Shown piece after piece: positions 17,763 through 27,512 of a stretch of 64,000 nucleotides of DNA. The notes below the pieces were generated by a model. The model was not told where the DNA came from. It made no database searches and saw nothing but the letters and a program-made list of their open reading frames with translations. The first letter of the stretch is position 1; each line of letters starts with the position of its first letter. The position numbers and the translations under genes are program-made. The DNA is taken from NCBI GenBank assembly GCA_963834725.1, contig CAWICN010000001.1:248001-312000 (forward strand). The letters run 5' to 3'. The DNA comes from PALSA-693 sp963834725 (GTDB lineage: Bacteria; Actinomycetota; Acidimicrobiia; Acidimicrobiales; Palsa-688).

Positions 17763-17838
17763 CCATGCTCACCGTCAGCCGCCGACTCATGCACACCGAA
17801 AGCAGCCGGCCGATGTTCAAACAGCGCTGCCGCCAACA

Positions 17839-18079
17839 CTTGCTCAAAGGCTTCATCGAACGAATCCCCCACACCAACACCTACCGGGTCACCGCCCACG
17901 GCCTGCGCATCGCCGCCTTCTTCACCCAACTCGCCGCACGCGTCGTGATTCCCGCCCTCACCGACCTCGCCGCCCTCAGCCGACCACGCCCACCCGCACC
18001 CCGACCCCTCACCGCCGCCTGGAAAGCCTACGAACGCGAACTCACCAACCTCCTACGAGCCAGCCCCCTCGCAGCATGA
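17839..18079 (+). pseudogene. element protein copy A, 3' part (winged-helix domain)
   Basis: LLKGFIERIPHTNTYRVTAH and GLRIAAFFTQLAARVVIPAL, ending at TGA 18077-18079, is a winged-helix domain: helix, then a wing with YRVT and G. It matches the end of copies B and C (VKLRGHALVAKVPRARLYRV TPYG). It was cut from the rest of the gene by the element at 14556-17838. Confidence 0.7.
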
Positions 18080-18660
18080 CCCAAAAACTTGCCTCAACTC
18101 TTCAGAACCTGGGACTCAAGCAGCGCTAGTTGCGAGCAATTAAGCAGACCGCGGAAGCCACATAGACCACTCCGGCGAGCGCAGTGGTCTCCGCGCGGGC
18201 AGCAGGCGCTCGTAACGCGGGTAACGGCCTCCAGACCAGCCTTCATGCCGTAAGACTGCCGAGGCCTTCGGCTCGAGCATTATGCAATTGGCCTCGGCCC
18301 ACGCGCGGCCCCGTAGCCGTCCGGTCGGAGCGGACGAGTTGGTGGCGGCCTGCTCCGTTCTGTCGGGCCGTTCGGGCCGTCTTGAACCGCACATCGGGGG
18401 TGCCAGTCGCCGCGTCCCCAACTCCGGTTCTGGATGGGTCGAGACCGCCTACGGAGACTCTGGGTCGACGGCTGGTCGGTCGGGGAACCCGCACCGCACA
18501 CTTCGGGTCCGAGTTTCGACAGGAATCCACTGATGCCCTCTACACCTGAGGCAGCGCCTGTTCGTGACCACGTTCTCCATACGCATGTGCTCCGGGTCTG
18601 ACTTCCGGAGTCGAGGTGAACCCACGATGTCCGCGAATCGGAACGTCACCGTAAGCGTTT
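18080..18660. other. stretch without a recognisable gene
   Basis: About 580 bp between the end of element A and the regulator remnant. Frames are open on both strands but show no motif; the right boundary of element A should lie in here but cannot be placed, because the 3' flank of copy A is not similar to that of B and C. Confidence 0.45.
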
Positions 18661-18663
18661 GGA

Positions 18664-19350
18664 TTATTCAAGCTCTCTCGGGCGCGGCGCGACGACCGTG
18701 TCGATGATGCTTCGGGCCAGACGGATCTGTTGTCGGGCGTAGGCGACGGCGTCGCCGGTCTCCATGGCCGCGCCGGCGGCGACGTGTCGGTCGAAGACAG
18801 GATCGCCCAGCAGTGTCCTCAGGTGTTGCACCGTCTCTCGCAGGCCGGGGACGGCGGCGACGTGCGTATTGTGGGTGCTGGCGCCATAGATTCTCGCCGC
18901 TACGTCTGGTTGCTCGACACGGTCAAGATACACGGCCAAGCTGGCGAGCGCTGGAAACAGATTCCCTTGGGCGCCGGAACGGTGATAGGCATCGATGGCG
19001 GAGTCGAACAGACTCCAGTGCCGTGTCGGGGTCGCCGTGAATGGCTTCGAGTGGCGCCGCACTGTAGGCGATCTGTGCCCACGCGTACCCGAGCCGGTGT
19101 TCTCGGCAGTAGGCGAGCGACTGGCGAAAGGCACGCAGAGCCCGTTGCGGCTCGCTTCGGGCGTAGCCCCGGCCATATCCGTACGCGAACACCATGGCCA
19201 GGAGGTGTGGGTTGGCGTCGGGGTGGCGGGCGCCGATTCTCTCTTGGCGGCCACCTCGAAGCAGATCTCTATCGCTTGCTCTATCCGACCGGCTGCGGCT
19301 CGCTCTGCCACGCCATTAGTTCGCTTCATCAGTGGCTCATCAGTGGCCAA
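18664..19350 (-). pseudogene. C-terminal piece of a cyclase/ATPase (LAL-type) regulator, frameshifted
   Basis: Frames must be changed twice (near 19240 and 19020) to read one protein: RAAAGRIEQAIEICFEVAAK, then FAYGYGRGYARSEPQRALRA and AYSAAPLEAIHGDPDTALE, then LASLAVYLDRVEQPDVAARI and GAAMETGDAVAYARQQI. This is the TPR-rich end typical of mycobacterial-type adenylate-cyclase/NTPase regulators. The N-terminal half is absent here. The cyclase/P-loop fragment at 9657-10500 is of the same family but on the other strand. Confidence 0.65.
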
Positions 19351-19501
19351 CTGTCTGGCTCGTGATCTATTTTATAACAAAATAGGACGAGCGACCGACT
19401 ATCCAGTCGCCGTCGCGGTCCTCGGGTGGCTCCTTCGCCATAGGGACCCTGCGGCGACGGCCGCAGTCGACATCAGGCGCCAGATGGGTAAGGATCGCGC
19501 C

Positions 19502-19894
19502 ATGAGTGACACGCACCCAGATCCATTCGTAGCCCCGATCGCCGGCGCGGCCCACAGCGAGGTCGGCGGGGTCGCAGTCGATGCGATGCGAGCGGGGAAC
19601 GCACGGGTGAAGCGGGTAATCTACCCTCCGGGCTATCGCTGGTCGACCCATCTGAAGCCGGTGGTCCGTACCGAGCGGTGCATGCACGCCCACGTGGGGT
19701 TTCTGGCGCGGGGCCACATTCGAGGCGAATACGGGGACGGCTGCAGCTTCGACCTCGAAGCTCCTGCCGTCGTTGGCATCGAACCCGGCCATGATGCCTG
19801 GGTTGTCGGCGACGACGCAGCCGTTTTGATTGAGGTCGATTTCGACAAAGAAACCGCCGCCCGCTTTGACCTTCCAGCCGAGCACCATCACTGA
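19502..19894 (+). CDS. cupin-fold protein
   Basis: A 130-aa intact protein starting MSDTHPDPFVAPIAGAAHSE. YPPGYRWSTHLKPVVRTERC, MHAHVGFLARG and the end GIEPGHDAWVVGDDAAVLIE are the two cupin motifs of the same subfamily found in the N-terminal half of the fusion protein at 45886-46596 (GHDAWVLGDEPVVVVDW). Conserved His residues would hold a metal. Substrate unknown. It stands alone. Confidence 0.75.
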   Translation: MSDTHPDPFVAPIAGAAHSEVGGVAVDAMRAGNARVKRVIYPPGYRWSTHLKPVVRTERCMHAHVGFLARGHIRGEYGDGCSFDLEAPAVVGIEPGHDAWVVGDDAAVLIEVDFDKETAARFDLPAEHHH

Positions 19895-20118
19895 CACCCC
19901 CAGCCGAAGCAAAGAACAAATCCCCTTTGTCTCGGCAGGCGGCTTGCCGCCACCAGACACCAATCGGCAGAGCATCCAGCTTGCGAACCATATCGGTCAT
20001 TGCCTTTGCTACGTCAGCTCACTGAACACCATCGACGGATCTACGGATACCCATCCATAGGAGGCGACGATCCCGGTGCAGGGTTCGATGACTCTACCTA
20101 GCGACGCCAGCACGGACG

Positions 20119-20454
20119 ATGTCCTGGGTAGCCGACTTGGCAGGTGATGTCGTGGAGCTCACTGGTCTGTTCGATCGCGGGGTCAGCGACGAGGTCGAGC
20201 CCTGGTGGTAAGCGAGGGGTACCGTCAACGAGGAATCGGGCGCGCCTTGATCGATCGCGTGGTGAATGAAGCAACCGAACGGGGGTACGAGTACCTCTCT
20301 ATACGTCCGGTCGCTCGCAACGTCGCGGCGATCGAGGGTTTCCACGAGGCCGGCTTTCGAAATCTGGGAGGCCACGTCGATCTCACAATGGAAGGCACGC
20401 CGGCACGGCTGGCTGGAGGGCGTGAACCTCCACGGTCTCGACTTCCGGTACTGA
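20119..20454 (+). pseudogene. GNAT acetyltransferase, two frameshifts
   Basis: ATG 20119 opens SWVADLAGDVVELTGLFDRG; a one-base slip near 20200 (GAGCCCTGGTGG) leads to VVSEGYRQRGIGRALIDRVV, the acetyl-CoA-binding R/Q-x-x-G-x-G/A motif, then AAIEGFHEAGFRNLG and HVDLTM. A second slip near 20395 leads to RHGWLEGVNLHGLDFRY, the normal C-terminus. All parts of an about 110-aa GNAT enzyme are present, so repair of two indels would give an intact gene. Confidence 0.65.
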
Positions 20455-20519
20455 CCGCTGGCCGTCGCACGACCCCGAGGTGCAGCATCCGCGCCCAGCG
20501 GTGCGATCGGCACAAGTGA

Positions 20520-20969
20520 TTGGCGGCGACCGGAAGCGCTCCAGATAAGTCACCTTCATCCGGCGTTATGCCACGGTCTGGTCCTGAGATTCTGAGCTAC
20601 CTCAGCTGCACGATATGGGCGAGTCTTCTGGGCGTTGACCATGACGAAGGCTACCGACGGGATCCGTGGTTCGAAGCGGCTTCGTCGGCGATCTTCAAAC
20701 TGCCGTGATTAATTGACTTCGAGAAAGTATCGGGTCATTATGGCCTTATTGGCGTCCGTCATGGCTGCATCGGGCGGGTAGTTCTACTAGCCGTTCCGGG
20801 TCACTGATACGGAGGGGCGACACCAGGGGCAGTGGACATTTGTCTCTTGCTGGCGGATGGGTGGGGGCGGAGCTGTACTACGCAGGAAGTTCATCCTGAC
20901 AACTATGCCCATGAGCCTGACTTTCTGGTCTAATGAGACTAGGAACCGGACGGGTGAGAGGAGAGGGGC
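20520..20969. other. intergenic stretch, nothing recognised
   Basis: 450 bp with no supported ORF. GGTGAGAGGAGAGGGGC just before 20970 provides the ribosome binding site of the next gene. Confidence 0.5.
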
Positions 20970-21305
20970 ATGAAGATGATGATCGAGTGGGCTACGCGGC
21001 CGGCGCCCACCTACGAGGAGGATATCGCCAATCGTGAGGCCATTCTTCGAGCGTTCGCAGGGTGGTCCCCGCCGGCTGGCATGACGATCCATGCATTTGT
21101 GGTGAAGATGGAGATGCAGGCGGGTTACATCCTAGCCGAGTTCGATGACCCTGCCCTCCTGACGCACTGGGCTGCACAGTTCTTTCCATGGAACGACGCG
21201 CGGATCGTCCCTGTTATGGACGTCCAAGAAGTTGTACCTCTCTATAGCGATGCCCTGGGCTGGAGTAAACGGGCGCCAGCCAATATGAGTGGCGAAGTCG
21301 GGTAG
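20970..21305 (+). CDS. DUF3303-like small protein
   Basis: 111 aa, MKMMIEWATRPAPTYEEDIA and onward. The pattern MIEWATRP...REAILRAFAGWSPPAGMTIHAF and GYILAEFDDPALLTHWAAQF, ending in DARIVPVMDVQEVVPL, is the dimeric ferredoxin-like fold of DUF3303. Relatives are intact and of similar length. The ribosome binding site GAGAGGAGAGG precedes it. Function unknown. Confidence 0.8.
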   Translation: MKMMIEWATRPAPTYEEDIANREAILRAFAGWSPPAGMTIHAFVVKMEMQAGYILAEFDDPALLTHWAAQFFPWNDARIVPVMDVQEVVPLYSDALGWSKRAPANMSGEVG

Positions 21306-21594
21306 CCGTCCGACGCGTTGTCGGCGCTGGTCTCGGCGTACACGTGAGATTCTTAACTTATTGCCGATATTAAACTTCGGACAATTTCAGCGGAGCCTCA
21401 CTCAGCGCATCAGCCTGACGAGACGAACCGGCTGGTCGGGACCCCTTGTAATCTCCATCAAGGGAAGCAGGCACCCTCGCCCACGGCCGGCGATCTGAGA
21501 CGTTCTCTGCGGCTGGGCACCCCCCGACTTCTGGGGCGTTTGCGCTCACGTTATGGGCGCCTTCTAGCTGCCGGTGATCGAGGAGGACATGTCC

Positions 21595-21780
21595 CTACAG
21601 GTCCGAGTTGGCTGCGAAGATCCGGCGAAGTAGGTACAAATCAAGGATCAAGGGAACGACGAACACCAGGCCCCACCAACGTCCCGTGGCGCACAGCACA
21701 ATGATGATCACGACGATCCAAATGGCCAGCAGCACCGGATCACCAGTGATGACTTCCGGTGCCGCAGGTCCCAATTCATT
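21595..21780 (-). CDS. possible small membrane protein segment
   Basis: The last 55 codons of an open frame ending at 21595 encode two adjacent hydrophobic stretches: VLLAIWIVVIIIVLCATG and WWGLVFVVPLILDLYLLRRI. Such segments are unlikely by chance in GC-rich DNA. The upstream part of the frame is Arg/Ser/Thr-rich and not convincing, so the start is unknown; it may be a remnant. Confidence 0.35.
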   Translation of the reverse strand, partial: NELGPAAPEVITGDPVLLAIWIVVIIIVLCATGRWWGLVFVVPLILDLYLLRRIFAANSDL

Positions 21781-22442
21781 GTTGCCGTACCCTAACCCCA
21801 ACCGGCCCTCGGTGGGGTTCCCTGCGTAACCCTGAGGTGCTGGATTCACCAGCTTCGACCGGGATCCCGGCAGCTTCTGCGAACTCAACGCCTCAGAACA
21901 GGTGATCGCTACACCAGCCACGTCTGGGCAGCTGGTTACCCACGAGCACCGACTCGGTGTTTGGATCCCCGCACCAGTACGGATCCTTCCCGCCGGATGA
22001 GTGCCGAAACTGTGCCCCGTCCCGGCGTACCGGGTCACATCGCAGCGGAATCCGTTGCGATTGTGGGACACCTTCTGAGACCTACCAGCTGAGGGAGTCA
22101 ACCAACTCGCAAATGACTGGGGCGTTGACTTCGACGTGCCAGAAGTTCTGCAGATGGGCGTAACCCCTTGGAGACACCAGCACTACGCTGAGGAAGGCGT
22201 CTTACCGCGCGGTCGAGGACGCCCTCTTCGCCACTCTGGAGCTCGTCGGCGACCCGCAACGTCGGTGCCCCGATCTCCGGCAGGGAGTCCCATACCTTAG
22301 GAGCATCCACCCACGGCCTCCAGGTTCCTCTCGGAAACCTGACGACCCAAGCCTGGCTTACCTGAATTCATTTCCGCATCCGTCGACGCATCCACTACGC
22401 CATGAAGCGCGTTTTGGCGTGACCGCAAGCTGGCAGGACGCC

Positions 22443-22865
22443 CTACCCATCCCTTTGCCAGATAGCGCCGTCCTGGCCGCGGCGACCCTGGGCGATCTCC
22501 ACCGAGTAACCGTCGGGGTCGAGCGCCGTCATGACCCGTTCCCACGGCTCGTCGTGCGGTGGCTGGTCGAACACCACACCTTTGGCCACGAGCTCCTCGT
22601 ACAGGACGTCGAGGTCGTCGGTGGTGAACTCCACGTGGACTGCCCGTCGCTGCGGGACAGTGGCCACTTCGGCCCCCTCCTTGCGGGCTTCCTCGATGGA
22701 GAGGAGACCGATGCTCCCGCCGCGTACCTTGACCAAGGCAAAGGCCGGCTCCGACACGTATCCCGTCTCCAACCCCAGCAGGCCGACGTAAAACGCGAGG
22801 GAGGCGGTAACGCTTTCAACGGTGAGGGTCAGACCTTCCAAGCGGAGCTTCGGATTCAATGTCAT
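22443..22865 (-). CDS. VOC (glyoxalase/bleomycin-resistance fold) protein
   Basis: 140 aa, starting MTLNPKLRLEGLTLTVESVT. The fold is seen in SVTASLAFYVGLLGLETGYV, HVEFTTDDLDVLYEELVAKG and the end DPWERV...ALDPDGYSVEIAQG (DEPWERVMTALDPDGYSVEI in full), where a metal-binding Glu sits. VOC proteins include glyoxalases, extradiol dioxygenases and resistance proteins; the substrate cannot be told. It is one of four VOC genes in the window and looks intact. Confidence 0.82.
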   Translation of the reverse strand: MTLNPKLRLEGLTLTVESVTASLAFYVGLLGLETGYVSEPAFALVKVRGGSIGLLSIEEARKEGAEVATVPQRRAVHVEFTTDDLDVLYEELVAKGVVFDQPPHDEPWERVMTALDPDGYSVEIAQGRRGQDGAIWQRDG

Positions 22866-24001
22866 GATCGTCGAACTCTAACCGGGAGTTTGCCAGCCCG
22901 GAAAGGCGGTGTAGCGGTACTGCTCGAGCGGGGCTCGGGGGGAACGATGGCCCTCGGTGGGAAACGCCGATCGGGTGCGGGCTTGGATGTGCGGGAGAGG
23001 GGTATGTCATGAGCCTCGCTTGTCGGTCGCTCAGGATCAACGCTTTTAGGGATGCGTGACGGACGACGGCCACGACTTCGTGTGCGCAGAGGTTCAATAT
23101 CATGCCGCTGATGCCGCCAGGAGGGACCAATTTGATGAAGCGGCGGCGCCGTGTTCGACCACGGCGAAAGTCAGTTCCTCCACTCACTGCGTCACTCCTT
23201 CCCGGATCCAGCGGCCCTCGTCATGACGGGTCTGCGAGCGGGTGCCCGTAAGGCGCCCTGACACCCGGCGGACGTGCCGACGTCGGCAGGATCTCTGCCT
23301 TTCCCCCCCGAAGAGCCGCGTTGACGGACCGTGACTCAGGACCTACGTGCTTCACCAGTCGGCGAGGTGCGGTGGTATCCATCCACATACCTGTCGTCCG
23401 GCGACTGCCAGCCCCCTCGGGTCGCCCACGCCGAACAGATCGGCGGCCTTGGTGCAGCCGCAATCTCGACTTCGCCGGCGCCGGACCTCACTCGGCTCGC
23501 GCTTGTGATCGGTGGGGCAGGGCGCGTGACCCGTCCAGATCGAGAATTCGGGCACCCTTGGCAAATACGGCTCGCCGGCGTGGTCCGAAGGATCGGTTTC
23601 CTGCGCTCGCGCTCAGTTGAGTGTGACTTGGTCTCGCCCGTGGATGAGGGCGATCGTGTCGTTGATGAGGACCCTGATCTTCGAGGGGAGTTGTGACCTG
23701 CACGGCTACGGTCGACGCGGGGTGACCGGCGAGAGGAAGTCGGGCAACGGTGGTGACACCTAGACCGCGGATGCCGCGGCCGCGCCGGGCAGCTCGATGA
23801 GTCTCACGGCTGGGCCGCCAGCCACACCCTGGTCGTCGATAGCGCAGCCAACGCGAAACGAGACGGTTCCGTCCTCCGCCGCGCTTTCGTATTCGTCATA
23901 GCCGACGGCGATGCGCGGCGGACGTCGTCCAGTCCGCGACGTTGTGTCCCATCGAGTAGGTGCTCGGATCCAAAGATGGAATCTCCTGTCCGCGCGACGA
24001 C
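22866..24001. other. 1.1-kb stretch without a recognisable gene
   Basis: Several overlapping open frames on both strands lack any family motif. Minus-strand codons near 23700-23760 (GVTTVARLPLAGHPASTVAV) faintly resemble the end of a RidA protein but are too short to call. Probably decayed cargo. Confidence 0.45.
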
Positions 24002-25175
24002 CTAATCCGACCTCGGAGCTGAGTACAGCACCCCGGCCGCGCGCAGCTCCCCCGCTTCGGTCCGACCCAGCCACTCGCGCAGAACCTCGTCGTTGTGTTC
24101 GCCCAGGTACGGCACGACTCCATGGATCCCCGACTCCGCGTGGGAGAACTGCTGCGGAGACGAGATCAGCGGCACGACGCCGTCTCCGCGATCGGACACG
24201 TCGACAATCGCCGTGTCCCGCCGGATCGAGATCGCGTCGCGCGTCGTCCTGCAGACCGGCGGCCATGCCCACCGCGGCGCACAGGTGGTCAAGCACGTCG
24301 GTCGGTAACTCGCGAGACCACGCGGCGATCTCATCGATCAGACCCTGCCTGTTGGCCTGGCGCGCCTCACGCGTGACGAAGCGCGAATCGGCGAGCAGGT
24401 CAATACGGTCCATCAGCTCGAAAAACGGCTCCGGCACCAGCACCGGATTCGCCGAGATCATCATCCAACCGTCGGAAGCCGGCACCAGGATCGGGTCCGG
24501 CTGGGCCTCGAACTCGTCCCCGGAAGGCCACAAGTCGAACGCTGCGAAGTCGTCGACCGACAGCATCGAGTCGACCATCGACACCTCGACGCACTGACCA
24601 AGTCCTGTCGTGGCCCGGTCAAGCAGCGCGGCCAGCACACCCGCGAGGAGCTCCAGGCCCGAGTAGGTGTCCGCCGCCGACCACTTGATAGGCACGGGTG
24701 TACGGCCGTCCCTCCGGGCTTGGCGTTCGAGCAAGCCGGCCTCCGCGTGCACGACGTTCGCCAGCGCGCGGCGCTGTGCGCGCTCGCCCTCGCGTCCGTA
24801 TCCCGAGATCGCCGCGTAGACCAGGCGCGGATTCCGCTCGCAGAGGACCTCCCAGCCGAGTCCGAGACGATCCATCACGCCCGGACGGAAGTTCTCCGCC
24901 ACGACGTCGGCTACGTCGGCCAGCGACAGGCACAGCTCGCGACCCCCGTCCGTCGACAGGTCCACCGCCACGCTGCGCTTGCCGCAGTTCTGCTGACTGA
25001 AAAACGGCCCAATCCCATTGACCTGCACACCGTAACGGCGCGTCCCGTCCCCACCAGGACCCTCGACCTTCACCACGTCGGCTCCGAGGTCGGCGAGCAT
25101 CCGCGTACAGTGCGGGCCCGAGACTGCAGTCGTGAAGTCGAGGACGCGATAGCCGTCGAGGATCCGTCTTGCCAT
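24002..25175 (-). pseudogene. CaiB/BaiF family CoA-transferase, one frameshift
   Basis: From ATG 25175: ILDGYRVLDFTTAVSGPHCT, MLADLGADVVKVEGPGGDGT, FFSQQNCGKRSVAVDL and NFRPGVMDRLGLG are the N-terminal signatures of class III CoA-transferases, with the catalytic Asp region in VVKVE...SVAVDLS and AAISGYG. The family moves CoA between carboxylic acids, for example carnitine, bile acids and aromatic acids. Near 24250 a one-base shift moves to another frame that gives the normal C-terminus (ISIRRDTAIVDVSDRGDGVV ... VPYLGEHNDEVLREWLGRT), ending at 24002. Full length about 390 aa. Otherwise well preserved. Confidence 0.8.
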
Positions 25176-25189
25176 GCGGGCAGAATACG

Positions 25190-25390
25190 CAACCGGCCTG
25201 GCACAAGCTCGACCCGATCGTGCTCGCCGGCATGTCATGGTCCAGCCAGCTTCCCCGCGAGGTCCTGGCCGAAGTCGTCGAGCACTTGCGTGCTGATCTT
25301 GACACCGGCCGGTGGGACGAACGGTATGGGCACCTGCGGTCGATGACCGAGGCGGATTACGGCTACGAGCTGGTCATCGCTGGCGGCTGA
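25190..25390 (+). pseudogene. possible C-terminal remnant of a SAM-dependent methyltransferase
   Basis: DPIVLAGMSWSSQLPREVLA and the ending DTGRWDERYGHLRSMTEADY, then GYELVIAGG, resemble the last 60 residues of class I methyltransferases, which often end W-D...G-x-L-R...L-x-L-V. No catalytic part is present upstream because the CoA-transferase starts there on the other strand. Confidence 0.35.
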
Positions 25391-25510
25391 TCTATTGTCA
25401 GCAAGGAGGCCCCCCTTAACGTCGCCCTCCCACTACGTGTGATGGGTCGCCTACCCGGCGGTCGAACCGATCTCGGCAAGATTTGCCGCGTCGCGAGAGA
25501 CAGGTGGCGC

Positions 25511-27075
25511 CTATGCCGCGGGCGCGAGGTAGTGGGTGGGGTATTGGTCGTCGTGGATGGCGAGGGCGGCGGTCATGACGCGCTGGCCGTAGGGGGTGAC
25601 GCGGTAGAGGCGGGCTCGGGGGACTTTGGCCACCAGGCCGTGGCCGCGGAGTTTGACGATGAGTCGGGAGATGCGTTCGCATCGTCGGTGGGCTTCGTCG
25701 GGGTTGTGGGCTGGTCGGGGGTAGAGGCGGGCTGGGAGATCGGCGTTTCGGAATCCGTTCATGGTGTGCTGGCCGGCCAGGGCGGCCTTGAACAGGGCCA
25801 GGTCGGCAGGGGTGAGCGGGTTGAAGCGGGCGACGGTTCGCCCTCGTCGGGTTCGGGGCCGGCACAAGGCGTCGAGGGCGGCCACGCCTTTGCCTTGGAG
25901 TGGAGCGTCGGCGAGGGCGTCGAGGTAGCGGTGGTTGGCCGCCATGCCCACCTGGTAGTAGCGCCACAAGTCCGATACCCCTTTTCTCATCTGACACCAC
26001 CGCCGCTCGCGCCGACCCTTGGCGTCGGTGATTAGACGCAGGATCCGGAACTCAACTGATTGTTGATGACTGTTTCAATTCTCAACACCGACGCCTTGTC
26101 GTACATCTTCACCCAGTTGGGCCCCATGCGATGCCGGACTCGCCATCCCTCGGGACGGCGTTTGCTGTCGGATACCACCTCGGCAGCTAGAGAGGGGTGC
26201 AGCTTGCGGCCCAAGAGTCCCAGCACGTCCTCCGAGCCGAGATTCAACGCGGCGTGGCGGACCAGGTCGGGCCAGATCTCCAGCAGGTCGCGGCGGGTGT
26301 TGAACATAACATCGGTGGTGATCTCCGCCTGGTCGAGCACCCAGTAGTAGCCGCCATAGCCGGCGGCCCGAACCGCCGGCGCGATGGGGTTGACCATGCG
26401 GGCGAAGGCGTTGAGGACCCGCGGCCAGGCCCGATGAGCGAAGTCCTCGCACAGTCGGGCGGCTGCTTCGAGGTCATCGACTCTGAGCAGCGAGTTGTCG
26501 CAGCGGACATAGCCGATGCCGGCCTCGTCCAGGCGGCAGGCCAGCCACTCTCTGCGGTTGATGTACACCTGGATGTCGTAGGGGATCCACCCTTGGATGC
26601 GGATGTGCATGAACCCGAAGTCCGGGTCCATCGGATACAGGTAGTGGTGCAGGCACTTACGCTCCCGGCGGTACATCTCGATGGTCTTGGTCTTGAAGCT
26701 CTTGCGCACCTGGAAGCTCATGCAGCTCTCCACCGCGCTGATCACACAGATGACCCCCTCGCTGATCCCGTCCTCGGCCGCGATCGACAGAGCCAGCTCG
26801 TCCTTGCGCTGACTGTAGTGCGAGTGTTGACATGATCGAAGGAGATCGCCGGGCGCCCCGCCGCGGTCGCCAGCCCCCGGGCGTTGTCGGCGATCTGAGC
26901 CGTGGTCCACTTGGCGTAAGGGATGAAGTCCTTGAGCGCCACGCCCTGGGTCCACAAGAAGCACTTCGCCCCGTTCTCCATGTACAGGGCGGTCAGCCGG
27001 CCCAGAAAATCATCCGGTCATACATCGCCAGTCTCCCCGAGATCCGATCCCGATGAAGATCCTCGAACACTCACA
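25511..27075 (-). pseudogene. element protein copy B, multiple lesions
   Basis: Homologous to copy C over its full length but broken at least four times: codon 2 is TGA (27070-27072; GGA in copy C), a base is missing near 27010 (ATTTTCTGGGCC), another near 26822 (CTCGCACTACAG) and at least one near 26055 (AACAATCAGTTGAG). Intact stretches show SFQVRKSFKTKTIEMYRRER, HIRIQGWIPYDIQVYINRRE, NWVKMYDKASVLRIETVINN and the C-terminal winged helix VKLRGHGLVAKVPRARLYRV TPYG. Function unknown, as for copy C. Confidence 0.7.
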
Positions 27076-27129
27076 TCGCTCACCTCCGCGCTCGAGGTGA
27101 TTCTGGCCGCCACCAGTGGTGCGCGCCCA

Positions 27130-27274
27130 GGGCCGGCTTTGCCGGCCCGTCAACCAGCCCGCTCAGCACCAGGCCGCGTCAAACCAGCAGTCTGCGGCCA
27201 CCCCCACCGCCACGCCGCCCATCACCAGGCGAGGCCCATTGGTTGCGGCCGCAGGGTGCTGTAGGGGATACCCC
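27130..27274 (-). ncRNA. structured leader of element copy B
   Basis: Read in gene direction: GGGGTATCCCC, then a 17-nt arm (27245-27261) and its partner (27185-27201) separated by 43 nt, then 36 nt, then the hairpin GGGCCGGCAAAGCCGGCCC (27130-27148), then 54 nt to the start codon. The long stem has two mismatches and one G-T pair relative to the perfect stem in copy C, in keeping with decay of this copy. Confidence 0.5.
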
Positions 27275-27512
27275 GGATCCGAACGGCGGCCGGACATTAT
27301 GTGCGCGTTGATCGATGCGATGGTGACCGTCGGCGGGCGCATCACCGTCGATCTGGCTCCGGTAGTTACTTAGGTCGGGACGTTCTGCACGTCCGTTCTG
27401 CTGGATGCCAGGTCGATGACGCACGCCCGGTGATCAGGGCTGGAGCGGTCTCGAGGCCGAACATCCAGTGGCTGCGCCGATCTCCCATGGACTCAAACCG
27501 CGACCGAAGCGG

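Larger units (their letters stand above)
14556..17838 (+). mobile_element. 3.28-kb DUF6431/DDE transposase/ExeA-type ATPase element
   Basis: Ends were set by the interrupted gene and by terminal inverted repeats: left TGTTAGCGGCGTGACTG (14556-14572), right TGTTGGCGGCAGCGCTG read inward from 17838, 12 of 17 identical, with TG...CA termini. The flanking gene ends at CTACGGCT and resumes at CTTGCTCAAAGG; a clean target duplication is not obvious (only GCT is shared). Four same-strand genes fill the element. DDE transposase plus AAA ATPase is the logic of IS21 and Tn5053/Tn7-like elements. Confidence 0.75.
25454..27274 (-). mobile_element. element copy B (1.82 kb)
   Basis: Limits are where sequence similarity with copy C starts and stops: left at CCCGGCG (25454), right at GGGGATACCCC (27264-27274). 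It contains a structured leader and one gene, both reading leftward. Nucleotide similarity to copy C is high throughout (roughly nine bases in ten by eye). No long terminal inverted repeats are visible. Confidence 0.65.
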
